Shown here piece by piece: positions 1 to 8,623 of a DNA stretch of 64,000 nt (the stretch's first letter is position 1; each line of letters begins with the position of its first letter). The notes beneath the pieces were generated by a model. That model saw only the letters and a list, made by a program, of their open reading frames with translations, ran no database searches and had not been told where the DNA came from. The translations under genes and the position numbers were made by a program. Origin of the DNA: CADEDH01 sp047974625 (GTDB taxonomy: Bacteria; Actinomycetota; Acidimicrobiia; Acidimicrobiales; SZUA-35); contig JBKECK010000034.1 of the NCBI GenBank assembly GCA_047974625.1, positions 1 through 64,000 of the forward strand. Direction: 5' to 3'.

Positions 1-1152
1 CCGGACGGGCCCGAGGTCGGACCGGTGGTCTCGGTGGTCGTGCCCACCTACAACGAGGCCGACAACCTCCCGGGCCTGGTGGCCGCGGTGGAGGAGGCCC
101 TGGCCGGCCTCAGCCACGAGATCATCGTGGTCGACGACGACTCGCCCGACGGCACCGCCGCGGTGGTGACGTCGCTGACCGGGACCGTCCCCGGCCTCCG
201 GCTGATCCACCGGACCGGGGAACGGGGCCTGTCGTCGGCCGTCCTCGCCGGCATGGCCAAGGCCCAGGGCCAGGTCCTGGCCGTGCTGGACGCCGACCGC
301 CAGCACGACGAGGCCGCCCTACCCCGCCTGGTGGCCGGGGTGCTGGACGGGGCCGACATCTGTCTCGGCTCCCGCCACTCCGACGGGGGCAGCGTAGGCA
401 GCTTCGGGCGGGGACGCCGCCTGGCCTCCTCCACCGGTGCCGTCGCGGCCCGGGTGGTGCTCGGAGTGGAGGTCACCGACCCGATGAGCGGGTTCTTCGC
501 CGTGTCCCGGGCCCGGTATGAGGCCGTCGTGGCCGAGATCAACCCCCGCGGCTTCAAGATCCTGCTGGAGTTCCTGGCCCGCGGCCAGCCGCCGACAGTG
601 GCCGAGGCCGGCTACCGGTTCCGCAGCCGGCGGCACGGCGAGACCAAGCTCAGCGGCTCGGTGGTGGTGGCCTACCTGGCCGCCCTCGCCGCCCTGGCCC
701 GGTCGCGGATCACTTCGCCGCGGGCCGTCACCTACGCCACGGTGGCCCTGCTCGGGACGGCCTTGATGCAGGTCGGCACCGACCTGTTCCTGGTCGCCGG
801 CCTGGGCCCGGCCGCCGCGGTGGCTGCGGCGGAGCTGGCCACCCTCGTCCAGTTCGCCGCCCAGGACACGATGACCTTCCCCGGGGTCCGCCGGCGTCGC
901 ATCGTCCCGGCGCTGGGCCGTTTCCATCTCGTCGCCCTACCGGCCGTCCTGATCCCACCCCTGATCGGCGGGGTGATCGCCGGGTGGTTGGCCCCAGGCT
1001 CCGGAGTCTGGGGCCTCATCGCCGCCCTGGTGACCGCCACTCTGGTCCTGGCGGCGACCGCCTTCGCCACCTACCTGCCGGCCCGGTCCTTCATCTGGGA
1101 TCGGGGCCGCCCCAGCCCAGAGCGACGCCGAGCGACTCGACCAGACCGGTGA
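1..1152 (+). CDS. Polyprenol-phosphate mannosyl/glucosyltransferase-like GT2 with C-terminal GtrA-like membrane domain (5' end possibly outside window)
   Basis: Glycosyltransferase family 2 protein of the dolichol/polyprenol-phosphate mannose synthase type, expected to transfer a hexose from a nucleotide sugar to polyprenyl phosphate at the inner membrane face. The N-terminus starts the GT-A fold (VSVVVPTYNEADNLP), followed by the nucleotide-binding VDDDSPDGT, then DADRQHDE and GSRHSDGG. After about residue 225 come four hydrophobic segments (YATVALLGTALMQVGTDLF onward) that look like a GtrA/DPMS membrane domain. A GTG lies at 25, but the frame is open to the window edge and family members usually have a few residues before VSVVVPTYNE, so the start may lie upstream. 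Its 3' end overlaps the convergent phosphatase gene by 62 bases. Sugar specificity cannot be read. Confidence 0.85.
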   Translation, partial: PDGPEVGPVVSVVVPTYNEADNLPGLVAAVEEALAGLSHEIIVVDDDSPDGTAAVVTSLTGTVPGLRLIHRTGERGLSSAVLAGMAKAQGQVLAVLDADRQHDEAALPRLVAGVLDGADICLGSRHSDGGSVGSFGRGRRLASSTGAVAARVVLGVEVTDPMSGFFAVSRARYEAVVAEINPRGFKILLEFLARGQPPTVAEAGYRFRSRRHGETKLSGSVVVAYLAALAALARSRITSPRAVTYATVALLGTALMQVGTDLFLVAGLGPAAAVAAAELATLVQFAAQDTMTFPGVRRRRIVPALGRFHLVALPAVLIPPLIGGVIAGWLAPGSGVWGLIAALVTATLVLAATAFATYLPARSFIWDRGRPSPERRRATRPDR

Positions 1153-1615
1153 TCTCGTCCACGGTCCGCTCGTAGTCCCGGCGCTTCTGGCCGTAGGGGT
1201 CGGCCACGTCCCACCGGGCCGACAGATAGCTCGACGGGTCACGCTCCCGGTTCACCGCCTCGAGCAGACCGTCGATCCCGGAGCCGGGCGGGACCCGGGA
1301 CAGGACGGCCACCGCCTCGGTGAGGGGGACGATCCGGGTGAAGGCGCTCCGGTCGAGGAGGGTGAGCCGTTGGACGTGCTCTCCCTCCATGGTGAGCAGC
1401 AGTTCGGCCGCCTCGATGCTGGCCCGGTCGACCCGGTAGCTTCGGTGGGGGCGGAGGTCGACACCGCGCTTCGCCGCCACGTCGACCAGAGTCGGGGGGC
1501 AGGCGTCGTCGCTGCGGAGGAAACCGACGGAGCGGAACACGGCCGACCGTTCCCCGAACCGGTCCCGGGCCAGGTACTCGGCGGTCGGACTCCGGCAGAT
1601 GTTCGCGGTGCACAC
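1091..1615 (-). CDS. Low-molecular-weight protein tyrosine phosphatase (Wzb-like)
   Basis: Cytoplasmic protein-tyrosine phosphatase. The P-loop C-X5-R-S is CTANICRS at the very N-terminus, and the general-acid Asp-Pro-Tyr motif is at residues 139-141 (VADPYG). In exopolysaccharide loci such enzymes dephosphorylate the BY-kinase C-terminal tyrosine cluster, so the likely partners are the two tyrosine-tailed co-polymerases in this window. The only standard start (GTG, 1615) places the catalytic Cys at residue 2 and drops the beta-strand that normally precedes the P-loop. The upstream in-frame codons read RILFV, exactly that strand, back to a stop at 1670-1672, but no ATG, GTG or TTG is present there. 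Translation may begin at a rare codon (ATC or CTG) just after the sugar transferase stop. The family call is firm; the start is unresolved. Confidence 0.85.
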   Translation of the reverse strand: MCTANICRSPTAEYLARDRFGERSAVFRSVGFLRSDDACPPTLVDVAAKRGVDLRPHRSYRVDRASIEAAELLLTMEGEHVQRLTLLDRSAFTRIVPLTEAVAVLSRVPPGSGIDGLLEAVNRERDPSSYLSARWDVADPYGQKRRDYERTVDEITGLVESLGVALGWGGPDPR

Positions 1616-1659
1616 GAACAGGATTCGGGACCGACCGGCGCCAGCTGCCGGGGAGATGG

Positions 1660-2349
1660 TCAGAGCCCCCTACGACCGAACGGAGCCCGCGCTGTCTGGA
1701 GCAGGATCTTGGCGTCGGTCCGGAAACGGATCTCCGACACATAGTCGATGTCGAGCCCCAGGCCGGAGGAGATCCGACTGGTGGAGCGCAACGGCGACAC
1801 CTGGAACGCTCCGGTGATACCGGGCCGGGTCAGGTGCCGGGGGTGATCGGCGTAGCCCTCGGCCCGGGCCACCGCGGTGAGCTCCGGACGGGGCCCCACC
1901 ATGCTCATCTGGCCCCTCAGCACGTTGAACAGCTGGGGGAGTTCGTCGATGCTGGTGGACCGGATGAAGCGCCCGAAGGGACGGTGCCGGGGGTCATCGA
2001 CGCTCTTGTGGGCGGTACGTCGTTCCGGACCGATGTAGGTGAGGCTGTTGCTGACCCGGCGGTCCCGCAGCATCGACCGGAACTTGTAGATCTCGAAGGT
2101 CTGACCGTTCCGACCCACGCGTTCCTGACGGTAGATGACCCCGCCCGGACCCAGCACCACGGGAATGAGCAACGCGACGGCCAGCATCACCGGGGCGAAG
2201 AGCACGAGGGCGATGACGGCGAGGACGAGGTCAAGCGGCCGCTTCGCCCACCGGGCGTACCAACCCCGCTGGGGCACGACCCACAACTGTGGTGGACGCG
2301 ACGACGCGGGAGCGGACTCCGAGAGACGGATCTGAGCTGAGACGTTCAC
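1660..2349 (-). CDS. Polyprenyl-phosphate sugar-1-phosphate transferase (bacterial sugar transferase domain only)
   Basis: Initiating glycosyl-1-phosphate transferase (PF02397), 229 aa. It is the short form with one N-terminal membrane helix (LDLVLAVIALVLFAPVMLAV, about residues 39-58) and no CoA-binding-like domain. Family motifs in order are YRQERVGRNGQTFEIYKFRSM, STSIDELPQLFNVLRGQMSMVGPRP and RPGITGAFQV. It would transfer a sugar phosphate from a UDP-sugar to undecaprenyl phosphate. The start is GTG. It lies directly upstream of the phosphatase gene and its TGA abuts that gene's frame, so the two are probably co-transcribed. A second, full-length initiator occurs at 16323, which implies two initiation enzymes in one locus. 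Confidence 0.9.
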   Translation of the reverse strand: MNVSAQIRLSESAPASSRPPQLWVVPQRGWYARWAKRPLDLVLAVIALVLFAPVMLAVALLIPVVLGPGGVIYRQERVGRNGQTFEIYKFRSMLRDRRVSNSLTYIGPERRTAHKSVDDPRHRPFGRFIRSTSIDELPQLFNVLRGQMSMVGPRPELTAVARAEGYADHPRHLTRPGITGAFQVSPLRSTSRISSGLGLDIDYVSEIRFRTDAKILLQTARAPFGRRGL

Positions 2350-2543
2350 CGGGCGTCACTGACCTCCAACCCCATGGCGACGCACCGTAGTAGTTCCCGT
2401 CGCCCAACCGACACGATTCCGACCTGGGCAAATCTCCTTCTCAGGAGGTCGCGGCCCGTTCGAGCCGCAATCCACCCGACCCCCCGCGCCGGGCCGCTAC
2501 CGTCCTCTCGGGGGCCCGACGAGCCAGGACGGACATCCACGCT

Positions 2544-3542
2544 GTGACAAGGATGAACTCTCAGCCACTGAAGGTCACGATCGCCATCGCCACGTTCCGG
2601 CGCCCGGCCTCGCTGGCTGTCACGCTGGACAGCCTGAGCCGGGTCGGCGCGCGGCCGGTTCCGGCCGGAATTTCGAGCCGCAATCCCCCCAACGGGGGAT
2701 ATTCCCGGCCTGGAACACCGATTCAATTATGGCGGATACATGACATAACCATCATCGACAATGACCGGGAGCCCACCGCGGCCGGGATCGTGGCCGACCT
2801 TGCGGCCGGCCACCCCCACCCACTGCGCTACGTGCACGAGCCCCGACCGGGCCTCACCGCGGTGCGGAACCGAGCCCTGGACGAGGCGGCCGGTGACGTC
2901 CTGGTGTTCATCGACGACGACGAGATCGCCGTCCCCCCGTGGCCGGACGGCCTGATCCGGGTGATGGCGGCCAGCGGGGCGGTCATGGTCGGTGGCCCGG
3001 TCCGGACCCGGTTCGCCGAACCTCCCGAACCGTGGGTGACCGACGGCGGCTTCTTCGATCGGGCCGAGCCCCCGGACGGAAGCCGCCAGCAGTGGCTCCG
3101 CTCCGGCAACCTGGCCATCGACCTGGGGGCCGTCCGTGCGGCCGGCCTGCGTTTCGATCCCCGGTTCGGGACCAGCGGGGGTGAGGACACCGCCTTCACC
3201 CGGTCCGCCGATCACATCGGCCTCGACCTCCGCTGGAGCTCGGACGCCGTCGTGGTGGAGGAGGTCGGCCCGGACCGGACCACGCTCGGCTGGCTCTGTG
3301 CCCGTCAGCGCCGGACGATGGCCAGCTGGGTTCGGGTGGAACGGGACCTCCATCCAGGGTTGGGCCGGGTCGGCTGGATCACCGCCCGGGGGGTATTCCG
3401 GATGGGCCTGGGCACGGTGTCGGCGGCGGTTGGGGCCAGCCGGTCCGACCTGGTGGCCCGGAACCGGGGCCTGGTCACCGCGGCGCGGGGCCTCGGCGCC
3501 CTGGAGGGCCTGCTCACCCGACCCCCGCGCGCCTACCACTGA
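2544..3542 (+). CDS. Glycosyltransferase family 2
   Basis: GT-A fold glycosyltransferase, 332 aa, soluble or peripheral. VTIAIATFRRPASLAVTLDSL opens the nucleotide-binding fold, VFIDDDEIAVPPWP carries the metal-binding DxD-type acidic cluster, and SGGEDTAFTRSA resembles the ED catalytic-base motif. Between the first helix and the ITIIDND strand there is an unusually long insertion (about residues 36-70). Its DNA contains a perfect CCCCC/GGGGG hairpin near 2685-2698 and a 15-bp sequence (2672-2686) repeated upstream of the gene (2459-2473). The start is GTG 2544 or ATG 2553. Donor and acceptor are not predictable. It stands alone between the minus-strand phosphatase pair and the co-polymerase operon. 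Confidence 0.82.
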   Translation: MTRMNSQPLKVTIAIATFRRPASLAVTLDSLSRVGARPVPAGISSRNPPNGGYSRPGTPIQLWRIHDITIIDNDREPTAAGIVADLAAGHPHPLRYVHEPRPGLTAVRNRALDEAAGDVLVFIDDDEIAVPPWPDGLIRVMAASGAVMVGGPVRTRFAEPPEPWVTDGGFFDRAEPPDGSRQQWLRSGNLAIDLGAVRAAGLRFDPRFGTSGGEDTAFTRSADHIGLDLRWSSDAVVVEEVGPDRTTLGWLCARQRRTMASWVRVERDLHPGLGRVGWITARGVFRMGLGTVSAAVGASRSDLVARNRGLVTAARGLGALEGLLTRPPRAYH

Positions 3543-3606
3543 GGACCGACCCGGCAGGGGCGGTGCCCTCGCCTCATCGTCCGATCGTCAGGCGGTCGCC
3601 GCTGCG

Positions 3607-3631
3607 GGCCCGGGGTCGTATTGCCCGGGCC
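3607..3631. terminator. Candidate hairpin terminator after the GT2 gene
   Basis: A perfect 8-bp inverted repeat (GGCCCGGG at 3607-3614 and CCCGGGCC at 3624-3631) surrounds a 9-nt loop, about 65 bases after the GT2 stop. There is no T-run, which is common for high-GC terminators. A smaller palindrome (GGGTG-GTAT-CACCC, 3648-3661) lies just downstream and could be an operator for the next operon. Confidence 0.4.
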
Positions 3632-3803
3632 GTCGGGGCCTCGACCAGGGTGGTATCACCCGCTTCCATGAAGAGGTTGTCGACGACGTGGGCGAGGCCG
3701 CCCAGGGCCGCCGTTCCCCCGGCGGTCGACGCGGCGAGATGGGTACCATGGCGGGTTCCGCCGCACCATCGTTCCTCTCGGTGAAAGGGAGGCGAACCAC
3801 AAC

Positions 3804-5480
3804 ATGATGTACCAAACCGCCACAAGCGGAGGTCAAGAGGCCGCCCGCCTCGAGGACTACATCCGTGCTATCCAACGGCACAAATGGGTGGTGCTCGCCG
3901 TCACCCTCCTCGGTGTCACCCTCGCCTTCCTCTACAGCGCCACCCGGACCTCCACCTACACGGCCACGGCCACCATCGTCATGTACCCGACCCCGGTCGG
4001 CTCGCCCGACAACCGGCTGGTCGAACCCAACCTGGAGACCGAGCGGGAGATCCTCGCCTCCAACGACACCGCCGAGGCGGTGATCGCCGAACTCAGCCTG
4101 ACGGGCACCAGCCCGGAGCGGCTGCTGGAGAACCTCGACGTCTCCTTCCGGCCCGACTCGGCCGTCATGCAGGTGGCCTACACCTCGGCCGAGCCGGAGG
4201 CCGCCGCCCTGGCCGCCAATTCGTTCGCCAGCAACTACGTCAGCCGGCGGGAGAGTCAGGCCGTCGCCTACTACGACAACACCGTGGCCGCGGCCAACGA
4301 ACAGATCCAGGGTCTCAACGGTCAGATCGGGGCCACCCAGACCCAGATCGACGAATTGCAGACCCAGCGGGCCGACGTCGTGAGCAGTCAGCCGGCCTCT
4401 GACGCCCGGGCCGCCACCCTCAACGACATCGACACCCAACTCAACGCGTTGCGGGCGGAGGTGTCGAACATGAGCACCACCATCCGCAACCTGACCTCGG
4501 AGTCGGCGGCGGCCACGGCCACCAAGCAGACCCGGAGCCCGGCCGCCGAGACCCTCCGTTCGGCCCTGACCCCCGGCCGTCCCGACGGCATCCCCATCTC
4601 GCTGCTGCTGTTGGGCGGCCTCTTCCTCGGCGGCCTCGTCGGCCTGGTCACGGCCTTCCTGCTGGAGCGGCTCGACACCACCGCCCGCGATTCCGACGAC
4701 GTGGCTCTGGCCCTGGGCACCACCGTGATGGGGGCTATCCCCACCCTCGGGATGGGCCACCGGGGTGGGCCGAGCAGCCTGATCATGTTGTCGAGCGGGG
4801 GCTCGTCCCGGATCGCCGCCGCCCGGGAGGCATTCCGCCGGCTCCGGTCGTCGGTCCAGTTCCTGTCCTCGTCGAGCGGGGTCAGCTCGATCATCGTCAC
4901 CAGTGCCAGCCCGGCCGAGGGTAAGAGCCTCACCGCGGCCAACCTGGCCATCGCCATGGCCCAGAACGGTGCCCGCTGCGTGCTGGTATCGGCCGATCTG
5001 CGCCGCCCCAGCCTGGAGACCCTGTTCGCCCTGGAGGGCCCCCGTCCCGGCCTGTCGGAGTACCTGGCCGCCTCGGCCGAACTGAACGCCGAGAAGGTGC
5101 CCTCCATCGACAACCTCTGGCTGATCCGGGCCGGCACCCCACCCAACAATCCTGGTGAGCTCCTCAGTTCGGACCGCTTCGAGCAGATGGTCAAGGAGCT
5201 CGAGCGGGAGGACGTCGAGTTCATCGTGATCGACACCCCGCCGGTCCTGTCCACCGCCGACGCCGTGTCGGCGGCCCGGTACGTGGACGGGGTGATCGTG
5301 GTGGTCGACACCGAACGGACCGAGATCACCGATCTCCTCCAGGTGCGGGCCGACCTGGAGCGGTCCGGCTCGAAACTCCTCGGGGCGGTCATGAACCGTC
5401 AACGGTTCGAGCGGGCCGGCCTGTTCCGGCGCGACCGGTACGCCTACTACAACACCGACAACTCGAACCAAGGGTCATGA
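3804..5480 (+). CDS. Wzz/BY-kinase fusion: polysaccharide co-polymerase and tyrosine autokinase (copy 1)
   Basis: Membrane co-polymerase with a cytoplasmic bacterial tyrosine kinase domain, 558 aa. Two transmembrane helices (about residues 30-50 and 265-290) bracket an extracytoplasmic Wzz domain with coiled-coil stretches. The kinase has Walker A PAEGKSLTAANLA (GKS near residue 373), Walker A' VLVSADLRRPSL and Walker B FIVIDTPPV. The C-terminus has a tyrosine cluster (YAYY), the usual autophosphorylation site. It controls chain length and polymerisation together with the polymerase encoded next; the two genes overlap by 4 bases (ATGA). A Shine-Dalgarno AGGGAGG (3786-3792) precedes ATG 3804; ATG 3807 is an alternative. 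The likely antagonist is the phosphatase at 1091-1615. Confidence 0.9.
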   Translation: MMYQTATSGGQEAARLEDYIRAIQRHKWVVLAVTLLGVTLAFLYSATRTSTYTATATIVMYPTPVGSPDNRLVEPNLETEREILASNDTAEAVIAELSLTGTSPERLLENLDVSFRPDSAVMQVAYTSAEPEAAALAANSFASNYVSRRESQAVAYYDNTVAAANEQIQGLNGQIGATQTQIDELQTQRADVVSSQPASDARAATLNDIDTQLNALRAEVSNMSTTIRNLTSESAAATATKQTRSPAAETLRSALTPGRPDGIPISLLLLGGLFLGGLVGLVTAFLLERLDTTARDSDDVALALGTTVMGAIPTLGMGHRGGPSSLIMLSSGGSSRIAAAREAFRRLRSSVQFLSSSSGVSSIIVTSASPAEGKSLTAANLAIAMAQNGARCVLVSADLRRPSLETLFALEGPRPGLSEYLAASAELNAEKVPSIDNLWLIRAGTPPNNPGELLSSDRFEQMVKELEREDVEFIVIDTPPVLSTADAVSAARYVDGVIVVVDTERTEITDLLQVRADLERSGSKLLGAVMNRQRFERAGLFRRDRYAYYNTDNSNQGS

Positions 5481-6865
5481 CCGCGGTCCGCCCGGCCGCC
5501 GGAACCGGCACCCCCGACGGTCCGAGCACCCCCGACGGTCCCGGGGTCAGCCATCTCGCGGCAGAACCCGTCCGCCGGTTTGCCACCCTCACCCGGCCCG
5601 GGCCGATGGAGCAAACGCTGGTGGTGCTCACCACCTTCGTCCTTGTCCACCAGACCCCAAACGTCTGGTTCCGGACCAGGGCCGACTTCCTGATCGACTC
5701 GTCCAACCCGGTGGCGGTGGTCCTGGCCCTCGGCCTGGTCGGCCTGGCCTTCGCCCGGGTTGCGGGCAGCGTCGACCAGCTGATCGCCATCATCCGGGGC
5801 GAGCCGGCCGTGTTCCTGTTCGCCGGGCTCACGTTCGCCTCGACGTTCTGGTCCGCCGACCCGGCCGAGACGGTGCAGAAGTCCGTTCCGTTCGTGGCCG
5901 TCACCGCCTACGGGGCCTACCTGGTGATGCGGTTCTCCCTGAATCAGATCATGAAGCTCCTGTCCCTCATGTTCGTGATCTCCGGTGTGCTGAACCTGGT
6001 CACCGTGGTGGCCCTGCCCGTGTACGGGGTGGACACCGCGGGCCAGTTCAGCGGCATCTTCCCGGAGAAGAACATGCTGGGCTACGTGGCCGCCCTCGCC
6101 CTGCCCACCCTCCTGCTGGCCGGCAAGTCCTGGAGGCGGTGGCGGTGGCTGTTCTGGCCCGGCGCCGTGCTCCAGTTGGGCCTCCTGGTCGGCTCACAGT
6201 CGAAGACCATGCTGTTGGCCGCCCTGGGCCCCACCTGCCTGATCGCCGTCTACCAGCTGTTCCGGAGTCGCAAGACCCTACGGGGCGCCGTCATCATCAG
6301 CCTGTTCGGCACCGCCGTCTTCACCGTGGCCTTCGCCACGGCCAACATCGCGGTTCTGGCCCGTTGGCTCGACAAGGACATCACCCTGACCGGCCGGGTG
6401 CCCCTGTGGGAGAACCTGATCCCGATCGCCACCCACCGACCCCTGCTCGGCTCCGGCTACGGGGCCGTCTTCAACGGCTACTTCAGCCCGATCCACGAGG
6501 TGTGGATCCAGAACCAGTGGAATCCCACTCACGCCCACAACGCCATCCTCCAGATCACCCTGGAGATCGGCCTGGTAGGCGCCGTCCTGTTCCTCGTCAC
6601 CTACCTGCGGGGTGTCACCCGGGCCATCAAGATCGTGGCCATCGTCCCCGGACCGGCCGGGTTGTGGCCCCTAGTCTTCCTCACCACCACCCTGCTGGTG
6701 TCGATCACGGAGTCCGGGGTCAACTCCGACGACCTGGGCTGGCTGATGTTCGTGGTCACGATCCTGTCGATCTCGCTCCACCTCAGGTACCGGAACCAGC
6801 TCGGGCTGTCGAACGACCTGCAGGACGCCATCGACGCCAACGCCCACCACCGGGTGCTGCGGTAG
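5477..6865 (+). CDS. O-antigen ligase/polymerase family membrane protein (Wzy-like, copy 1)
   Basis: Polytopic membrane protein of 462 aa with about ten hydrophobic segments and a large periplasmic loop carrying the Wzy_C-type region. That region includes TLTGRVPLWENLIP, LLGSGYGAVFNGY and the conserved THAHNAILQITLEIGLVG. It should polymerise lipid-linked repeat units or ligate glycan at the outer membrane face. The start overlaps the co-polymerase stop (ATGA), indicating translational coupling and a dedicated co-polymerase-polymerase pair. Polymerase versus ligase cannot be separated by sequence alone. Its 3' end faces the beta-helix gene, with only 18 bases between. Confidence 0.87.
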   Translation: MTAVRPAAGTGTPDGPSTPDGPGVSHLAAEPVRRFATLTRPGPMEQTLVVLTTFVLVHQTPNVWFRTRADFLIDSSNPVAVVLALGLVGLAFARVAGSVDQLIAIIRGEPAVFLFAGLTFASTFWSADPAETVQKSVPFVAVTAYGAYLVMRFSLNQIMKLLSLMFVISGVLNLVTVVALPVYGVDTAGQFSGIFPEKNMLGYVAALALPTLLLAGKSWRRWRWLFWPGAVLQLGLLVGSQSKTMLLAALGPTCLIAVYQLFRSRKTLRGAVIISLFGTAVFTVAFATANIAVLARWLDKDITLTGRVPLWENLIPIATHRPLLGSGYGAVFNGYFSPIHEVWIQNQWNPTHAHNAILQITLEIGLVGAVLFLVTYLRGVTRAIKIVAIVPGPAGLWPLVFLTTTLLVSITESGVNSDDLGWLMFVVTILSISLHLRYRNQLGLSNDLQDAIDANAHHRVLR

Positions 6866-6883
6866 GACTCGCCCGGGGTCGGC

Positions 6884-8623
6884 TCAGCCGGTGAACGCGC
6901 CCGGATCGGGTTCGGCCGGGTTTCGGACCCGCCCGTCGAAGTCCGCACCCACCTCGGGGGTCACCACGATGCCCAGGCCGAACAGCGACGATCCGGGGCG
7001 GGGCCGGAAGTCGGCCACCTCGGGATCGATCGACGGAGCCACCAGGGCCGGGGGAATCGGGGTCACCCGGTCCAGCTCGGTGGCCGCACCGGACGGGGAA
7101 TCGGTGACCAGCACATTGCCCCCGAGCTCGACCTCGGTGGACTCCGACACCCCGACGGCGGGCGCACCCGGCCGACTCCAGGCCAGGTTGTTGACGATGC
7201 GGACGTCGTCGGACCGGCCGGCGGCCAGTTCCACCGGCCCCCCCTCGAGAATCTCGGTGCGGCCGTTCTGGTACGTGGTGTTGAACATAACGTCCACCCG
7301 GGAGGATTCGAGCACAAGGACCCCCCGGCCGCCGTTGTCGAACACCACGTTGTTGGCCACCAGGGTCCGTCCGGTGTAGCCGGTCTCCTTGGATTGGTCG
7401 ACGATGATGCCGTTGCCATCCGTGATGGTGTCGTGGTCGCGGAACACAGAGAACACCTTGTTTTCGTTGCGGTAGACGACATTGCCGATGATGCGATCGT
7501 GGTAGCCCTGGGCGTCGGCGGGCTGGTCCCGGTCGACGGAATGCCACACCGAGATACCGCTCCCCTGCTCCGGGCCCCAGAAGGAGTTGTCGTGCACCTC
7601 GTTGCCGATGATGTCCAGGTTGGCCGACTCCACCGAGCTGATCCCGCCCACGGCCATATCGTGGATGTGGTTGTTCTGGAGGCGCACATGATGGGAGTTG
7701 CGGATCAACATGCCCCAGCCGTAGTCGTTGACGGTGTCGAACCCCTCGCCCCGCACCTCCAGGCCGGTCACCTCCACATAGTCGGAACGGATGGAGATCC
7801 CGTTGCCGTCGTTGGCCACCACCACCGGGTCGGCCCCGGGTTGGGCGGCCAGGGTGATCCAGGCGTCGGCGGTCCCGTCGGACCGCATCACGTAGTGGGC
7901 GACACCGGGCTCGGTCGACCCGCGGTACTCCCCGGACATCAGGTAGAGGGTCTCACCCGGGGTGAGCCGGTCCATCGCCGTCTGCAGGTCCCCCCAGGCG
8001 GTGGTGGGGGTCTGGCCGTCGGCGGCGTTGTCGCCGTTCGCCGGGTCCACGTACCGGGTCGTCAGGTCGGTGTCCGGCCGGGGGCCCGCCTCCGTGCCGG
8101 GTCGGGCCGAGGCGGCCGGATCGACGGTGTCGGCCGTCGCCGAGCCCGTCGCCACCGTGCTGGCCGTCACCGGGGGATCCTCGACGGGCCCTCGGACCTG
8201 GGTGGCCACGAACCCGGCCACTAGGGCCAGGCCCAGACCGATGGCCCCGACCACGATCGGGAGCCGGCGCGACGGGGGCCGCCCACCACCGGACCCGGGG
8301 GACGGTGGCCCATCGCCGGCCGGTGGGTCGGCGTCGTCACCGTCGGGCGCCACATCGCCTTCGGACCCCGCCGGGCCGTCCAACGGAGCGGTCTCGTCGA
8401 ATACCACGATGTCGTCCGGTACGACGCCGTCGTGAAACACCACGAGGTCTTGGAACACCCTGTCATCGGACGACACCCTGTCATCGGACGACACCCTGTC
8501 GTCCACCCCAGCATCGGGGCGGGTCTCGGTCCCCGGGTGGGGGTCGGGGCCCGGGGGTGCCCCCGTACCCGGGTCCCGGGGGTCGATCGGCCCGGGCGCG
8601 TCCGGTCGACGGTGACCGCTCAC
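6884..8623 (-). CDS. Membrane-anchored right-handed parallel beta-helix protein (DUF1565-like), copy 1
   Basis: Predicted surface protein, 579 aa. An acidic, proline-rich cytoplasmic N-terminus contains a short tandem repeat (three copies of about DDRVSS). A transmembrane helix follows (RLPIVVGAIGLGLALVAGFV), then TTRYVDPANGDNAADG, typical of the opening of DUF1565/pectate-lyase-like folds. Repeated PbH1 rungs come next (for example NNHIHDMAVGGISSVESAN and NNVVFDNGGRGVLVLESS). Such folds bind, cut or epimerise polysaccharide, so it may modify the polymer made by this locus; catalytic residues are not identified. I chose GTG 8623 because it overlaps the flippase stop by 4 bases. Copy 2 at 12120-14165 has a similar fold but a different anchor layout. 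Confidence 0.8.
   Translation of the reverse strand: MSGHRRPDAPGPIDPRDPGTGAPPGPDPHPGTETRPDAGVDDRVSSDDRVSSDDRVFQDLVVFHDGVVPDDIVVFDETAPLDGPAGSEGDVAPDGDDADPPAGDGPPSPGSGGGRPPSRRLPIVVGAIGLGLALVAGFVATQVRGPVEDPPVTASTVATGSATADTVDPAASARPGTEAGPRPDTDLTTRYVDPANGDNAADGQTPTTAWGDLQTAMDRLTPGETLYLMSGEYRGSTEPGVAHYVMRSDGTADAWITLAAQPGADPVVVANDGNGISIRSDYVEVTGLEVRGEGFDTVNDYGWGMLIRNSHHVRLQNNHIHDMAVGGISSVESANLDIIGNEVHDNSFWGPEQGSGISVWHSVDRDQPADAQGYHDRIIGNVVYRNENKVFSVFRDHDTITDGNGIIVDQSKETGYTGRTLVANNVVFDNGGRGVLVLESSRVDVMFNTTYQNGRTEILEGGPVELAAGRSDDVRIVNNLAWSRPGAPAVGVSESTEVELGGNVLVTDSPSGAATELDRVTPIPPALVAPSIDPEVADFRPRPGSSLFGLGIVVTPEVGADFDGRVRNPAEPDPGAFTG

Noticed and set aside
3574..3825. Minus-strand 83-codon frame in the gap before the first co-polymerase
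   Set aside because: Part of its translation looks protein-like, but it runs into the co-polymerase start region, contains the hairpin at 3607-3631 and shows no recognised family or start signal.
3588..5471. 627-codon open frame on the minus strand opposite the first co-polymerase
   Set aside because: Antisense to a gene with Walker motifs and a Tyr cluster; the translation is Gly/Val/Asp-rich with no domain.
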